Shown piece after piece: positions 1 to 8,694 of a stretch of DNA of 64,000 nucleotides. Positions within the stretch are counted from its first letter, which is position 1. The number at the start of each line of letters is the position of its first letter. The position numbers and the translations under genes were made by a program. This DNA comes from Microbacterium arborescens. GTDB lineage: Bacteria > Actinomycetota > Actinomycetes > Actinomycetales > Microbacteriaceae. The notes under the pieces are model-generated. The model was not told where the DNA came from, made no database searches, and saw only the letters and a list, made by a program, of their open reading frames with translations. The DNA lies in the NCBI GenBank assembly GCA_003339645.1, contig QNUV01000021.1:310001-374000 (forward strand), read 5' to 3'.

Positions 1-1445
1 ACACCGGCCGCGCGGCATCCGGCGACATCGATCCGCGGCATCCGGGGGCGGAGAGCTGGGCCGTGGGCGGCGACGCGGCCTGGAACTCGCGTACGGGCCA
101 CCTCATGACGGCGGCCGGCGAGCGCATCGGCGAGACGATCCCCGCGGCGAACTTCCTCGCCTGGTTCGACGGCGACCCGCTGCGCGAGATCGTCGACCAC
201 ACGTGGGACGCCGCGACATCGCAGGGCACCCCCACGGTGTCGAAGTGGGACTTCGAGAACGAGACCGAGAACGTCATCCTCAGCGACACCGGCGCCCGGT
301 CGAACAACGGCACGAAGGGCACGCCGAACCTGCAGGCCGATCTGTTCGGCGACTGGCGCGAAGAGATCGTCTGGCGCTCGGCCGACTCGTCGGAGCTGCG
401 CATCTACTCGACGACGGACGAGACCGAGCTGCGCATCCCGACCCTCATGCACGACATGCAGTACCGGGTCGCCGTGGCCTGGCAGAACACCGGGTACAAC
501 CAGCCGCCGCACCCGAGCTTCTTCATCGGAGACGGGATGGCTCCCGCGCCGATGCCCTCGATCGCGGTGACCGGCGACCCCTCGGGGGCGACGGACGAGA
601 CGGCCCCGGTCATCTCGGGGCTGCCCGAGGACGGGGCGCTGCTGCCCGACACCGGCGAGCTGCAGCTCACGGTCGCAGCCGACGACCCGGAGAGCGGTGT
701 CCGCACCCTCGATGTCGCGCTCGACGGCACGCCGGTCGCCCCCGACGCCGCGATACCGCTCGCGGGGATGTCGGGCGAACGCGTCCTCACGGTGCGCGCG
801 GTCAACCACGACGGTCTCGTGGCGACCGCCGAGGTGCGGCTCGTCGTGTTCAGCGACGACGGTGCCTCGGCGCCGCCCGCCCGAGCATCGCTTCACACCG
901 ACAGCGGCTGGAGAGACGGCCGGCACGACGGATCGTTCACCGTGACGATGAACCTCTGGTGGGGAACGAACGGCGGCGCGTACCGCCTCTACGAGAACGG
1001 CGAGCTCATCGCCACGCGCCTGCTCGCCCCGAACACGCCCATGGCGCAGGTCGCGTCGGTCGCGGTCGCGGGCCGGTCGAACGGCACATACGTCTACACC
1101 GGAGAGCTGGTCAACGCCGCCGGCGTCACGGCCACGACGCCCACGACCGTCGTGGTGACGGATGCCGCGCCGGCTCGTCCCGTCGTCTCGCACGACAACG
1201 GCGACGGCGACGGCGCGTTCACCCTGACCACGAACCTGTGGTGGGGCACGAACGGGTCGGAGTACACGCTGTTCGAGAACGGCGTGGAGATCGACCGGCA
1301 GCAGGTGACGGTCGCCTCCCCCGCAGCGCAGCGCGCCGTGACCTCGATCGCCGGTCGCAGCCCCGGCACCTACGAGTACGTCGCCGAGTTCGCCAACGAC
1401 GCCGGGGCCACCCGCTCCGCGCCGATCACCGTCGTCGTGCGCTGA
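1..1445 (+). CDS. Rhamnogalacturonan lyase (PL11), C-terminal part
   Basis: This is the 3' end of a gene that starts before the window; the frame is open from base 3. The first about 180 residues match the end of a PL11 rhamnogalacturonan lyase beta-propeller, with the family's DGDPLREIVD, NNGTKGTPNLQADLFGDWREE and YTLMHD/TLMHDMQYR-type segments. Such enzymes cut the rhamnose-galacturonate backbone of rhamnogalacturonan I outside the cell. An Ig-like segment follows, then two tandem modules of about 85 residues, each carrying the core NLWWGTNG and ending in TVVV. These resemble the beta-sandwich accessory modules of secreted chitinases and probably bind carbohydrate or wall. The complete PL11 at 31839-34715 shares the catalytic part but lacks these modules. 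The signal peptide is outside the window. The gene ends at a strong hairpin facing the convergent GH30 gene. Confidence 0.85.
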   Translation, partial: TGRAASGDIDPRHPGAESWAVGGDAAWNSRTGHLMTAAGERIGETIPAANFLAWFDGDPLREIVDHTWDAATSQGTPTVSKWDFENETENVILSDTGARSNNGTKGTPNLQADLFGDWREEIVWRSADSSELRIYSTTDETELRIPTLMHDMQYRVAVAWQNTGYNQPPHPSFFIGDGMAPAPMPSIAVTGDPSGATDETAPVISGLPEDGALLPDTGELQLTVAADDPESGVRTLDVALDGTPVAPDAAIPLAGMSGERVLTVRAVNHDGLVATAEVRLVVFSDDGASAPPARASLHTDSGWRDGRHDGSFTVTMNLWWGTNGGAYRLYENGELIATRLLAPNTPMAQVASVAVAGRSNGTYVYTGELVNAAGVTATTPTTVVVTDAAPARPVVSHDNGDGDGAFTLTTNLWWGTNGSEYTLFENGVEIDRQQVTVASPAAQRAVTSIAGRSPGTYEYVAEFANDAGATRSAPITVVVR

Positions 1446-1462
1446 CCGCCGTCCGACACAGC

Positions 1463-1506
1463 ACGAAGGCCGTGCCGATCGTTTCATCGATCGGCACGGC
1501 CTTCGT
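1463..1506. terminator. Bidirectional terminator between PL11 and GH30 genes
   Basis: A perfect 19-bp inverted repeat (left arm 1463-1481, right arm 1488-1506) closes on a 6-base loop TTTCAT. It lies between two convergent genes ending at 1445 and 1539. There is no clear U-tract, as is common in actinobacteria. Confidence 0.85.
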
Positions 1507-1538
1507 CGTCGGGGACTCCGCCGTCAGGGGCTCCGTCG

Positions 1539-4500
1539 TCAGGCGTCCCGGGCTCCGACGCGGCGTCGGCGCACGACGACCGCTCCGGCGCCGAGCACGA
1601 GCAGCGCCAGCGCGCCGAACAGCGTCGCGGCGATGCCGCCGGCATCCCCTCCCGTGCGTGCCAGGTCGCGCGCATCGGTCGAGCCGGCCGCGCCGTTCGC
1701 ACCCGCGCCCGTCGACGCACCGCCCGAACCAGAGCCCGAGCCCGGCGTTCCCGCGCCGCCATCGGCGCCACCGTCGGTGCCACCGCCCGTTCCCGGGTCG
1801 ACGACCGCGGCGGTCGGGACGATCGCCGCCGAGCGAGCGCTGCCACCGATGAAGCCGGCCGCTGCCGCGGTCACCTCGACCGAGATCTCCCGGCCTTCGT
1901 CAGCAGCGGTCAGCGCGTAGCTGTCGGCCGTGGCGCCGTCGATCGCGGCCCCGTCACGCAGCCAGACGAACGCGGGCGTCGCGTCCGCCGGGTCGGTGAC
2001 CGCCACCGCGCGAACGGTCGAGCCGACGCGCGGCTCCCCCGACACGACGAGCGTCTCGACGCCGACCGCCCGGCTGACCGTGACCGTGTACGTCTGCGAG
2101 GCGCCACCGGGAGCCGTGACCGTCACGGTCCCGACGCTGGTGATCGCGTCATCCGCCGCGGCCGCGGCATCCGCCGCCATCCGCTGCGCGTCACCGGCCT
2201 GGTCGTCGCCGGGCTGCGTCACGACGACGGTGGCGTCGTCGTCGACCGCGAGCGCGTGGAGCGTGGGCCACGCCGACCCCGTCGTCGTGACGGTGTACTC
2301 CAGCGTGTCCGGCGCGAACCCGTCAACGGGCTCATCGCCGACGGTGAGCCGCGCCAGATCGGCGACGCCTGCCGGGGCGGCTGCGGCCGCGAAGATCTCG
2401 ACCTCCGAGACGATCATGTGCGTGTCGGGGCGCGCGTTCATCACGACCCGGACCTCGTCGGCGGCGCCGGAGACCGGCACCTCGACGCGCGGCGCGCCCG
2501 TCGCGGGCTCCGGCACGGTGACGAGCTCGCCCTCGACCCACTCGCCGCCGCTCTCGCGGTGGTCGACGCGCATGGTCGCGGGCCAGCTCAGCGAACTGCC
2601 GTCACGGTAGAACTGCACGGCGACACGCGTGAGGGTCTCGCGCTCGGCGAGGACGTAGCTCAGCGTGTCCTGCGGGTTCTTCGCACCAGAGCGCCAGTTC
2701 GACCATCCCTTGTCCGTCGAGCTGCCGTTGATCGTGTTGCTCACGTCGTACTGCGTGCTCTCGGTGAAGCTCGCACTCGGAGTGCTCTCGGGAGCGACGT
2801 TGCGTTCCGACGCCGCCGTGACGATCACGGTCAGCCGAGCATCGAGCTTCTCGCCGCTCGGACCGGTCGCGACGCCGGGCACCGAGACCGTGCCGGGGTT
2901 CGCGAACGCGTCATCGGCGATGCCATCCCACATCCATTCGACCGGAACGGAGAAGCCTGCGCCCGAGGGACGCAGCTCGGCCTGCACCGTGGTGTCGGCC
3001 TGGCTCGTGACGGCGGCGAGGGCGCTTCCGGCGGGTACGGTCACCGATGCCGGCCGCGTCGCGGTGTAGGCGCCGATCTCGACCGTGGCGGTGGCTTCGA
3101 ACGAGCCGCCGAACAGCTCGGTGCCCGTGCCGCGAACCTCGACCGAACCGGTGCGCGAGAAGTCGACCCCGTCGAGCTGCCAGGTCACCGGCGCCGTCCG
3201 AACGGTCCCTCCCGTGTAGCGCACATCGACGGCCGCGGGCAGCGTCGGGACGACACCGACCGCGGTCGCGACCGTGACGGGCTCGGTGCCCGCGACGGTC
3301 GTGCTCGCGATGCGCCACTGCTGGTTCCCGCCGCCGTTCGAGGTCCACAGTCCCACCGACGCGCCGGGGGTCGTGCTGCCGCCGCCCACGTCGAGGACGC
3401 GCTCAGCAGCGACGTTCAGCACCGAGTAGTACGCGCCGTCCGTCGTGGAGGCCATCCACTGCAGTGCGGGATCGGTCGCCGCTGCCGCTGGATCCGCGTC
3501 CACGAGCGCCGTGGCCGTGCCGCTCGATGCGAGGAACTGGCCCGACCCGTTCTGCAGCGTGAAGCGGTGGCGGTTGGTGCCCGCCCCCGCGATCGTGCGG
3601 ACCGTCCACGCCTGTCCGCGGGCGGCGTCGGGGGTGGTGGCGAGAGAGCGGACCGCGAGGGTCGAGCCGCCGTCGAGGGCGAGCCCGCTCTGAAGGCCCG
3701 TGAGCTGCACCGTCTCGCCGTCGCGGAAGGCGGCGGCATCCGGTGAGACGCCCGAGACGCCGTCGATGACGAAGGTCACGACCGACTTCGCGGGAACCGT
3801 GAGGGTGGCGGTCCGGGATGCCGCGTCCACGGCGACCGGCTGCCCCTGCTGGAGCGCGTTGACGGTGGGCTCCGCCGCGGTCGACTGGGTCGTGACGACG
3901 GGGGTCACGGTCGCCCCGGGGGCCACGGTGCCGAAGTCGCTCAGGTCGATCTCGACGGTGCGGTCGGCAGCCTCGGCGTTGACGTGCACGATCGTGGCCC
4001 CCTCGCCGTCGGCGTCGATCGCCGCGGTCGACTGCGCGTTGTCGGTCGCGATCAACCGGTCGCCGGGGGTGATGTAGTGCGTGAAGTTGCGGACGGTGTT
4101 GAACTTCTCGTTCGTCAGCACCTGGCACGAGGGGTCGGCGTCGCCGTCGCGGAGCCGACGCTCGGACTCGCCGTCGGCGTTGCAGTCGAAGTCGATGAAG
4201 ACGCTGCCCCAGTTGAGCTTCTCGACCTTCTCCATGTTGTAGAGGTCTTCGACCGGCTGCCAGAACACCCACGCGTCCGGCTCGAGCTCACGCAGGTCGC
4301 CGACGATGTGCTGGGCCATGCCCAGGCCGTTCTCGATGTCGTCGGTGACGAAGCCCTTGCTGCGGTCGGTCCAGTTGCCCTCGACCTCGCTCATCCACAG
4401 CGGCTTGTCGGCGGCCTTCGCGATGTCGCGCACGACCTGGCGCCCGCCGGTGCCGTACGTGTGCACGTTGAGCTGGTCGACGAGGTCCTTCGCCTCCGCA

Positions 4501-5438
4501 GACCACGTGTTCCAGTTGGTGGCGAAAATGCCGGGGTTGGTCTCGTCCATCGCGGAGATGACGGCATCCGTGCTCGTCCCCGGCTGCGCGAGGCGCTCGG
4601 CGAGGGCGGCGATCATCGCATCCTGCGCCTCGGGCCCGATGTGCGCGCCCTCCTGGCGTCCGCCGGTGGGCCAGGTCGCGCCGTCGGGGATCTGCGTGGA
4701 CCAGTAGTTCGTGTTGGGCTCGTTGAACGGGTCGATCGTGTCGAACGAGATGCCGTGAACCCGCTCGAGCTCGTCGACGACGTTCACCAGGTAGCCGGCG
4801 AACTTGTCCATGTCGGCCGGGGCGAGTTGCTCGCTCGTGGCGTTGTTGATCCCGCCCGAGACGTAGCCGCTCTGCGTGAGGAAGTAGGGCGGCGAGTTGC
4901 TGAACGCCTCCCAGTGCGTGACCTTGTCTTTGAGGGCGTCGAGCCACCAGCGCTGCGCGGAGTCCCGCGAGAAGTCGTAGGCATCGGGATCGTCGGGGTC
5001 CCAGGCATCCCGGTAGCGGTCTCGGTCGGCGAAGGTCGAGGTGATCGCGCCTTCGTCGTCCGTGGCCTGCAAGTCGGGGTTCCAGAAGCCGGGAACCGCG
5101 CCGCCGGGCCGCAGGTACGGCGGGACGTCGGTGGCGTTGCCGCCGCCGATGTTGTAGCGCGCGATGTTGAGGTTGAGGCCCTCGTCGCCGAACACGGCGT
5201 CGAAGAGCTTCTGCCGAACGTCGGCGGGGTAGTTCCCGGTCGCGTTGGCGAACCAGACCAGGCTGGTGCCCCATCCCTCGAACGGCTTCTCCGAGGCGGT
5301 GGCGGGATTCGGGGCGATCCGCACGGCGGCGGGCTCGGCCGCCTGCGCCGGCGGGGGCGCCGCAGCGGCAGCGGCGGTGAGACCACCGGCCGCGAGCGCC
5401 ACGGCACAGGTCATCGACAACAGTCGAGCTGACTTCAT
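1539..5438 (-). CDS. Secreted, wall-anchored GH30 endo-beta-1,6-galactanase-like enzyme, multidomain
   Basis: The 1300-residue product has a signal peptide (about 1-34), then a GH30 barrel (about 40-470) resembling endo-beta-1,6-galactanases that act on type II arabinogalactan. Candidate catalytic residues are E240 in the FNEPN motif (acid/base) and E351 in MSEVEG (nucleophile). After the barrel come a beta-sandwich, a ricin-type/CBM13-like lectin region (about 565-725, with NQQW), two Big_4-like Ig segments, an F5/8-type C (CBM32-like) domain (about 870-1015), a cadherin-like domain and another Ig domain. The C-terminus reads LARTG, a hydrophobic helix and RRRR, a LAxTG signal of the kind handled by actinobacterial class E sortases, so the enzyme should be anchored on the cell surface. 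I chose the ATG at 5438 because AGGA sits six bases upstream and the signal peptide follows; a longer frame reaches 5498 but would run through the operator. Twin LacI operators lie directly upstream. Exact substrate specificity is inferred from the family and neighbours. Confidence 0.85.
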   Translation of the reverse strand: MKSARLLSMTCAVALAAGGLTAAAAAAPPPAQAAEPAAVRIAPNPATASEKPFEGWGTSLVWFANATGNYPADVRQKLFDAVFGDEGLNLNIARYNIGGGNATDVPPYLRPGGAVPGFWNPDLQATDDEGAITSTFADRDRYRDAWDPDDPDAYDFSRDSAQRWWLDALKDKVTHWEAFSNSPPYFLTQSGYVSGGINNATSEQLAPADMDKFAGYLVNVVDELERVHGISFDTIDPFNEPNTNYWSTQIPDGATWPTGGRQEGAHIGPEAQDAMIAALAERLAQPGTSTDAVISAMDETNPGIFATNWNTWSAEAKDLVDQLNVHTYGTGGRQVVRDIAKAADKPLWMSEVEGNWTDRSKGFVTDDIENGLGMAQHIVGDLRELEPDAWVFWQPVEDLYNMEKVEKLNWGSVFIDFDCNADGESERRLRDGDADPSCQVLTNEKFNTVRNFTHYITPGDRLIATDNAQSTAAIDADGEGATIVHVNAEAADRTVEIDLSDFGTVAPGATVTPVVTTQSTAAEPTVNALQQGQPVAVDAASRTATLTVPAKSVVTFVIDGVSGVSPDAAAFRDGETVQLTGLQSGLALDGGSTLAVRSLATTPDAARGQAWTVRTIAGAGTNRHRFTLQNGSGQFLASSGTATALVDADPAAAATDPALQWMASTTDGAYYSVLNVAAERVLDVGGGSTTPGASVGLWTSNGGGNQQWRIASTTVAGTEPVTVATAVGVVPTLPAAVDVRYTGGTVRTAPVTWQLDGVDFSRTGSVEVRGTGTELFGGSFEATATVEIGAYTATRPASVTVPAGSALAAVTSQADTTVQAELRPSGAGFSVPVEWMWDGIADDAFANPGTVSVPGVATGPSGEKLDARLTVIVTAASERNVAPESTPSASFTESTQYDVSNTINGSSTDKGWSNWRSGAKNPQDTLSYVLAERETLTRVAVQFYRDGSSLSWPATMRVDHRESGGEWVEGELVTVPEPATGAPRVEVPVSGAADEVRVVMNARPDTHMIVSEVEIFAAAAAPAGVADLARLTVGDEPVDGFAPDTLEYTVTTTGSAWPTLHALAVDDDATVVVTQPGDDQAGDAQRMAADAAAAADDAITSVGTVTVTAPGGASQTYTVTVSRAVGVETLVVSGEPRVGSTVRAVAVTDPADATPAFVWLRDGAAIDGATADSYALTAADEGREISVEVTAAAAGFIGGSARSAAIVPTAAVVDPGTGGGTDGGADGGAGTPGSGSGSGGASTGAGANGAAGSTDARDLARTGGDAGGIAATLFGALALLVLGAGAVVVRRRRVGARDA

Positions 5439-5482
5439 CGTCATTCCTATCCGGTCGCTCCGATGCGACCTCAGGGGGGGTG

Positions 5483-5511
5483 ATGTTGACGTCAACATGT
5501 TGACGTCAACA
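5483..5511. promoter_or_regulatory. Twin LacI-type operators upstream of GH30
   Basis: Two abutting palindromes share base 5498: ATGTTGACGTCAACAT (5483-5498, perfect 16 bp) and TGTTGACGTCAACA (5498-5511, perfect 14 bp). Related sites flank the promoter at 6721-6769 on the other side of the LacI gene, so these are probably its operators. They lie where transcription of the GH30 gene should begin, which fits repression. Confidence 0.8.
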
Positions 5512-5514
5512 CCG

Positions 5515-5544
5515 AGCCTAGGGGACTCCTGTGCGCGGGTGCAA
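5515..5544 (-). promoter_or_regulatory. Candidate promoter of GH30 gene
   Basis: On the minus strand, TTGCAC (5544-5539) and TAGGCT (5520-5515) are separated by 18 bases. Transcription would begin about 5508, inside the twin operators. The match is fair and unproven. Confidence 0.4.
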
Positions 5545-5660
5545 TGGCGCGTTCCTCACGACGAAACTCGGACGATCACGCGAAAGTCGGAGCAGATGTC
5601 GCGAACGGCCCGAGGAACGCGCGATTCTCCGAGTCCGCGAGCCGGGCAGTCCGGCCCGGG

Positions 5661-6704
5661 CTAAGCGCGGGGGCCTGAGCTCGCGCGCACGACGAGCTCG
5701 GTCGGCACGAGCGTGCGCTCGGCCGGCGCCTCTCCCCCGTCGATCTCGGTGAGCAGCGAGCGGACGGCGGCCGCGCCGATGCGGTCGAAGTGCTGGCGCA
5801 CGGTCGTCAGCGGCGGCCAGAAGTTCGCCGACTCGGGGGCGTCGTCGTAACCGACCACGCTGACGCTCGCAGGCACGGGCCGATCGGCCTCGTGCAGCGC
5901 CCGGAGCAGCCCGAGAGCCATGCGGTCATTGGCGGCGAACACCGCCGTGACGGCGTCGTCGGCGGCGAGCGACCGCCCGATCTCGTACCCCGACTCGGCG
6001 GTCCAATCCCCTACGTGCGCCTCGGGCACCCGGGCTCCGCGCGCGACGAGCGTGTCGTGCCAGGCGACCCGCCGGCGCTCCGCGGCGAACGACTCCCTCG
6101 GCCCGGAGATGTGGTTGACCGTCTGGTGCCCGAGGTCGAGCAGATGCTCCGTCGCGAGACGCGCACCCAGCGCCTGGTCGTTGTCGACCACGGGATACGG
6201 ATAATCGGCACTCGAGTCGACCACCACGACGGGGAGGCCCGTGGGCAGCGCGAGCTCGCGCTCGCCCAGCCGGTGCGTCTCGATCAGGATGATGACGCCG
6301 TCGACGGCGTGCTCGGCCAAGCGCACGAATGCGCCCGACACATCGGACTGCGTGGCCGACTGCACGGTGATGACAGTGAGCGAGTACCCCGCCTCCGCGG
6401 CGACGGATGCCACGGCATCGAGCGTGCGCGTGTTGCCGTAGCTCGCGAGCGAGAACATGATCACGCCGATGCTGCGGAAGCGCCCCGAGCGCAGGGCGCG
6501 GGCCGCACTGTTGGGCCGGTACCCCAGCCGCGCCATCGCATCCTGGACGCGAGCCCGGGTCTCGGGGTCGACGTTCTCGCGACCGTTCGCGACGCGCGAC
6601 ACCGTCTGCCCCGACACGCCGGCCATCGCGGCCACGTCGGCCATCGACACCTCGCGGCGCCGTGGCCGCACGTCCGGGCCTGCGGCTGCTCGTGCTTCAC
6701 CCAT
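5661..6704 (-). CDS. LacI-family repressor of the galactan locus
   Basis: This 347-residue protein has a LacI helix-turn-helix at about 20-45 (MADVAAMAGVSGQTVSRVAN), the hinge with the LGYRPNSAARAL motif, and a periplasmic-binding-protein-like sugar domain to the C-terminus. It lies between the GH30 gene and the ABC operon, both preceded by versions of the palindrome ATGTTGACGTCAACAT, so it probably represses both and itself until a galactose- or arabinose-containing signal binds. AGGAGG nine bases upstream supports the ATG at 6704. It is clearly related to the second LacI at 14460-15431: both end with TELVVRASS and share the LTTVRQ-FD-IGA/LGA region, which suggests a duplication. The inducer is not visible from sequence. 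Confidence 0.88.
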   Translation of the reverse strand: MGEARAAAGPDVRPRRREVSMADVAAMAGVSGQTVSRVANGRENVDPETRARVQDAMARLGYRPNSAARALRSGRFRSIGVIMFSLASYGNTRTLDAVASVAAEAGYSLTVITVQSATQSDVSGAFVRLAEHAVDGVIILIETHRLGERELALPTGLPVVVVDSSADYPYPVVDNDQALGARLATEHLLDLGHQTVNHISGPRESFAAERRRVAWHDTLVARGARVPEAHVGDWTAESGYEIGRSLAADDAVTAVFAANDRMALGLLRALHEADRPVPASVSVVGYDDAPESANFWPPLTTVRQHFDRIGAAAVRSLLTEIDGGEAPAERTLVPTELVVRASSGPRA

Positions 6705-6720
6705 GCCCGGATCCTCCTCG

Positions 6721-6769
6721 ATGTTGACGTTGACATGCTAGCGTGCCCGAGTTATGTTTACGTCAACAT
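6721..6769 (+). promoter_or_regulatory. Promoter of the sugar ABC operon with two LacI operators
   Basis: A near-consensus promoter is present: TTGACA (6730-6735), 17 bases, TATGTT (6753-6758). One operator-like dyad, ATGTTGACGTTGACAT (6721-6736, two mismatched pairs), covers the -35 box. A second, ATGTTTACGTCAACAT (6754-6769, one mismatched pair), covers the -10 box and start point. The first also lies upstream of the divergent LacI gene, so autoregulation is likely. Confidence 0.8.
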
Positions 6770-6815
6770 CCGCGCTCAATCGGCGAGCGCCTGCATCACA
6801 GAAGAGGCACGGACG

Positions 6816-7739
6816 ATGACGACCACTACGGCACCCCCTCCCGCCGTGCGCACCGCGCGGAAGCGGCGGCGCGTCAGCGTCGAACAACGCGGATGGCTCT
6901 TCGTCGGCCCCTTCGCCGTGGTGTTCGCCCTCGTCTTCCTCGCGCCCCTCGCCTACGCGCTCTACCTCAGCTTCTTCCGCGAGCAGATCGTGGGCGGCAA
7001 CGCGTTCGTCGGGTTCGAGAACTACCTCACGGCCTTCGCCGACCCGAAGCTGTGGGACGGCTTCCTCCGCGTGCTGCTGTTCCTGCTCATCCAGGTGCCG
7101 ATCATGCTCGTGCTCGCGCTGGCCGCCGCCCTCGCGATCGACAGCGCGCGCCTGCACGCGTCGGGCTTCTACCGGATCATCATCTTCCTGCCCTACGCCG
7201 TCCCCGCCGTCGTCGCGGTCCTCATGTGGGGCTACATCTACGGCGACCAGTTCGGTCTCGCCGGCAACATCAACGACCTCCTCGGCGCACAGGTCCTGCG
7301 ACCCTTCCTGCCCGAGTGGATGATGGTCTCGATCGGCAACATCGTCACCTGGCAGTTCGTCGGCTACAACATGCTGATCTTCTACTCGTCGCTCAAGACG
7401 ATTCCCGGCGAGCTGTACGAGGCGGCATCCCTCGACGGCGCCGGTGCCTGGCGCACGATCCTCTCGATCAAGATCCCGGCACTGCGCGGCTCGATCGTCA
7501 TCGCCACGATCTTCTCGATCATCGGCAGCTTCCAGCTCTTCAACGAGCCGAACATCCTCAAGCCCCTGGCCCCGAACACGATCACGACGTTCTTCACGCC
7601 GAACATGTACGCGTACAACCTCTCGTTCGCCGGCCAGCAGTACAACTACGCCGCCACCGTCGCGATCATCATGGGCGTCATCACGGCGGTCATCGCCTAC
7701 GTCGTCCAGTTGCGCGGATCCCGTCAGGAGATGCGATGA
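6816..7739 (+). CDS. Sugar ABC transporter permease, CUT1 MalF-type
   Basis: This 307-residue inner-membrane subunit has six predicted membrane segments, beginning at about residue 28 (WLFVGPFAVVFALVFLAPL). The EAAxxDGA motif (EAASLDGAGAWRTILSIKIP, about 205-224) docks the ATPase. It is the first gene of the operon controlled by the promoter at 6730-6758. It overlaps the next permease by four bases (ATGA). The neighbouring enzymes suggest it imports arabinogalacto-oligosaccharides or galacto-oligosaccharides. The ATG at 6816 is the first after the promoter and matches the usual family length. Confidence 0.9.
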   Translation: MTTTTAPPPAVRTARKRRRVSVEQRGWLFVGPFAVVFALVFLAPLAYALYLSFFREQIVGGNAFVGFENYLTAFADPKLWDGFLRVLLFLLIQVPIMLVLALAAALAIDSARLHASGFYRIIIFLPYAVPAVVAVLMWGYIYGDQFGLAGNINDLLGAQVLRPFLPEWMMVSIGNIVTWQFVGYNMLIFYSSLKTIPGELYEAASLDGAGAWRTILSIKIPALRGSIVIATIFSIIGSFQLFNEPNILKPLAPNTITTFFTPNMYAYNLSFAGQQYNYAATVAIIMGVITAVIAYVVQLRGSRQEMR

Positions 7740-8614
7740 CCGCTCCCGCCCTCGCCCGCAGCACGCCGTTCGCCCGGCGGAAGTCCGTCGTGCTCACCGT
7801 CGTGATGAGCCTGTTCATCCTCTACACGCTGCTGCCGCTGTTCTGGCTGGTCATCAACGCGACCAAGACCCAGGGCGACCTGTTCACGACCTTCGGCCTC
7901 TGGTTCGGCGACAGCTTCAACCTGTGGAACAACATCGTCGACACGTTCACCTACCGCGACGGCATCTTCCTGCGGTGGCTCGGCAACACGCTCCTCTACG
8001 TGGTCGTCGGCGCGGGCGGTGCGACGGTTCTCGCGACGATGGCCGGCTACGGCCTGGCGAAGTACAACTTCCGCGGCCGCAAGGCGGTCTTCGCCGTCGT
8101 CATCGGCGCCGTGGCCGTTCCCGGCACCGCCCTCGCGGTCCCCACGTTCCTCATGTTCAGCCAGCTGGGCCTGACCAACACCCCGTGGGCGATCATCATC
8201 CCCTCGCTCATCAGCCCCTTCGGCCTGTACCTGATGTGGGTGTTCGCGAGCGACGCCGTCCCCACCGAGCTGCTCGAGGCGGCCCGCATGGACGGCGCCA
8301 GCGAGATGCGCACGTTCTTCACCATCTCGACGAAGCTGCTCATGCCCGGCATCGTCACGGTGCTGCTGTTCGCGGTCGTCGCGACCTGGAACAACTACTT
8401 CCTCCCGCTCATCATGCTCAGCGACCCCGCCTGGTACCCGCTCACCGTCGGGCTCAATCAGTGGAACGCCCAGGCCACGGGAGCCGCGGCCCAGCCGATC
8501 TACAACCTCGTGATCACCGGATCGCTGCTGTCGATCATCCCCATCGTCGTCGCCTTCCTCCTGCTGCAGCGCTTCTGGCAGTCCGGCCTGAGCGCCGGCA
8601 GCGTCAAGCAGTGA
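7736..8614 (+). CDS. Sugar ABC transporter permease, CUT1 MalG-type
   Basis: This 292-residue second permease subunit carries a typical first membrane helix (about 17-37), the EAARMDGASEMRTF ATPase-docking loop (about 182-195) and a final helix near 260-280. The ATGA overlap with the upstream permease indicates translational coupling. It would form the heterodimeric channel with that protein. No ATPase gene follows, so the complex probably uses a shared MsiK-like ATPase encoded elsewhere. Confidence 0.9.
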   Translation: MTAPALARSTPFARRKSVVLTVVMSLFILYTLLPLFWLVINATKTQGDLFTTFGLWFGDSFNLWNNIVDTFTYRDGIFLRWLGNTLLYVVVGAGGATVLATMAGYGLAKYNFRGRKAVFAVVIGAVAVPGTALAVPTFLMFSQLGLTNTPWAIIIPSLISPFGLYLMWVFASDAVPTELLEAARMDGASEMRTFFTISTKLLMPGIVTVLLFAVVATWNNYFLPLIMLSDPAWYPLTVGLNQWNAQATGAAAQPIYNLVITGSLLSIIPIVVAFLLLQRFWQSGLSAGSVKQ

Positions 8615-8694
8615 GCGCACCCCCAGACCCTGTATTCCGCACCACCTGAATCAACAACGACCCGAATCCACAACAACGAAGTGAAGGAACTCCC

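Noticed and set aside
2256-3746. Long open frame on the plus strand inside the GH30 gene
   Set aside because: Arg/Gly/His-rich composition typical of a GC-rich shadow frame; the minus strand encodes recognisable domains throughout.
5439-5498. Upstream start for the GH30 gene at 5498
   Set aside because: It would read through a perfect LacI operator and place a non-signal extension before an ideal signal peptide; the ATG at 5438 has a ribosome site.
5547-5622. 11-bp inverted repeat (5547-5557 and 5612-5622) as the LacI terminator
   Set aside because: The arms are exact but 54 bases apart, too far for a simple intrinsic terminator; no further support.
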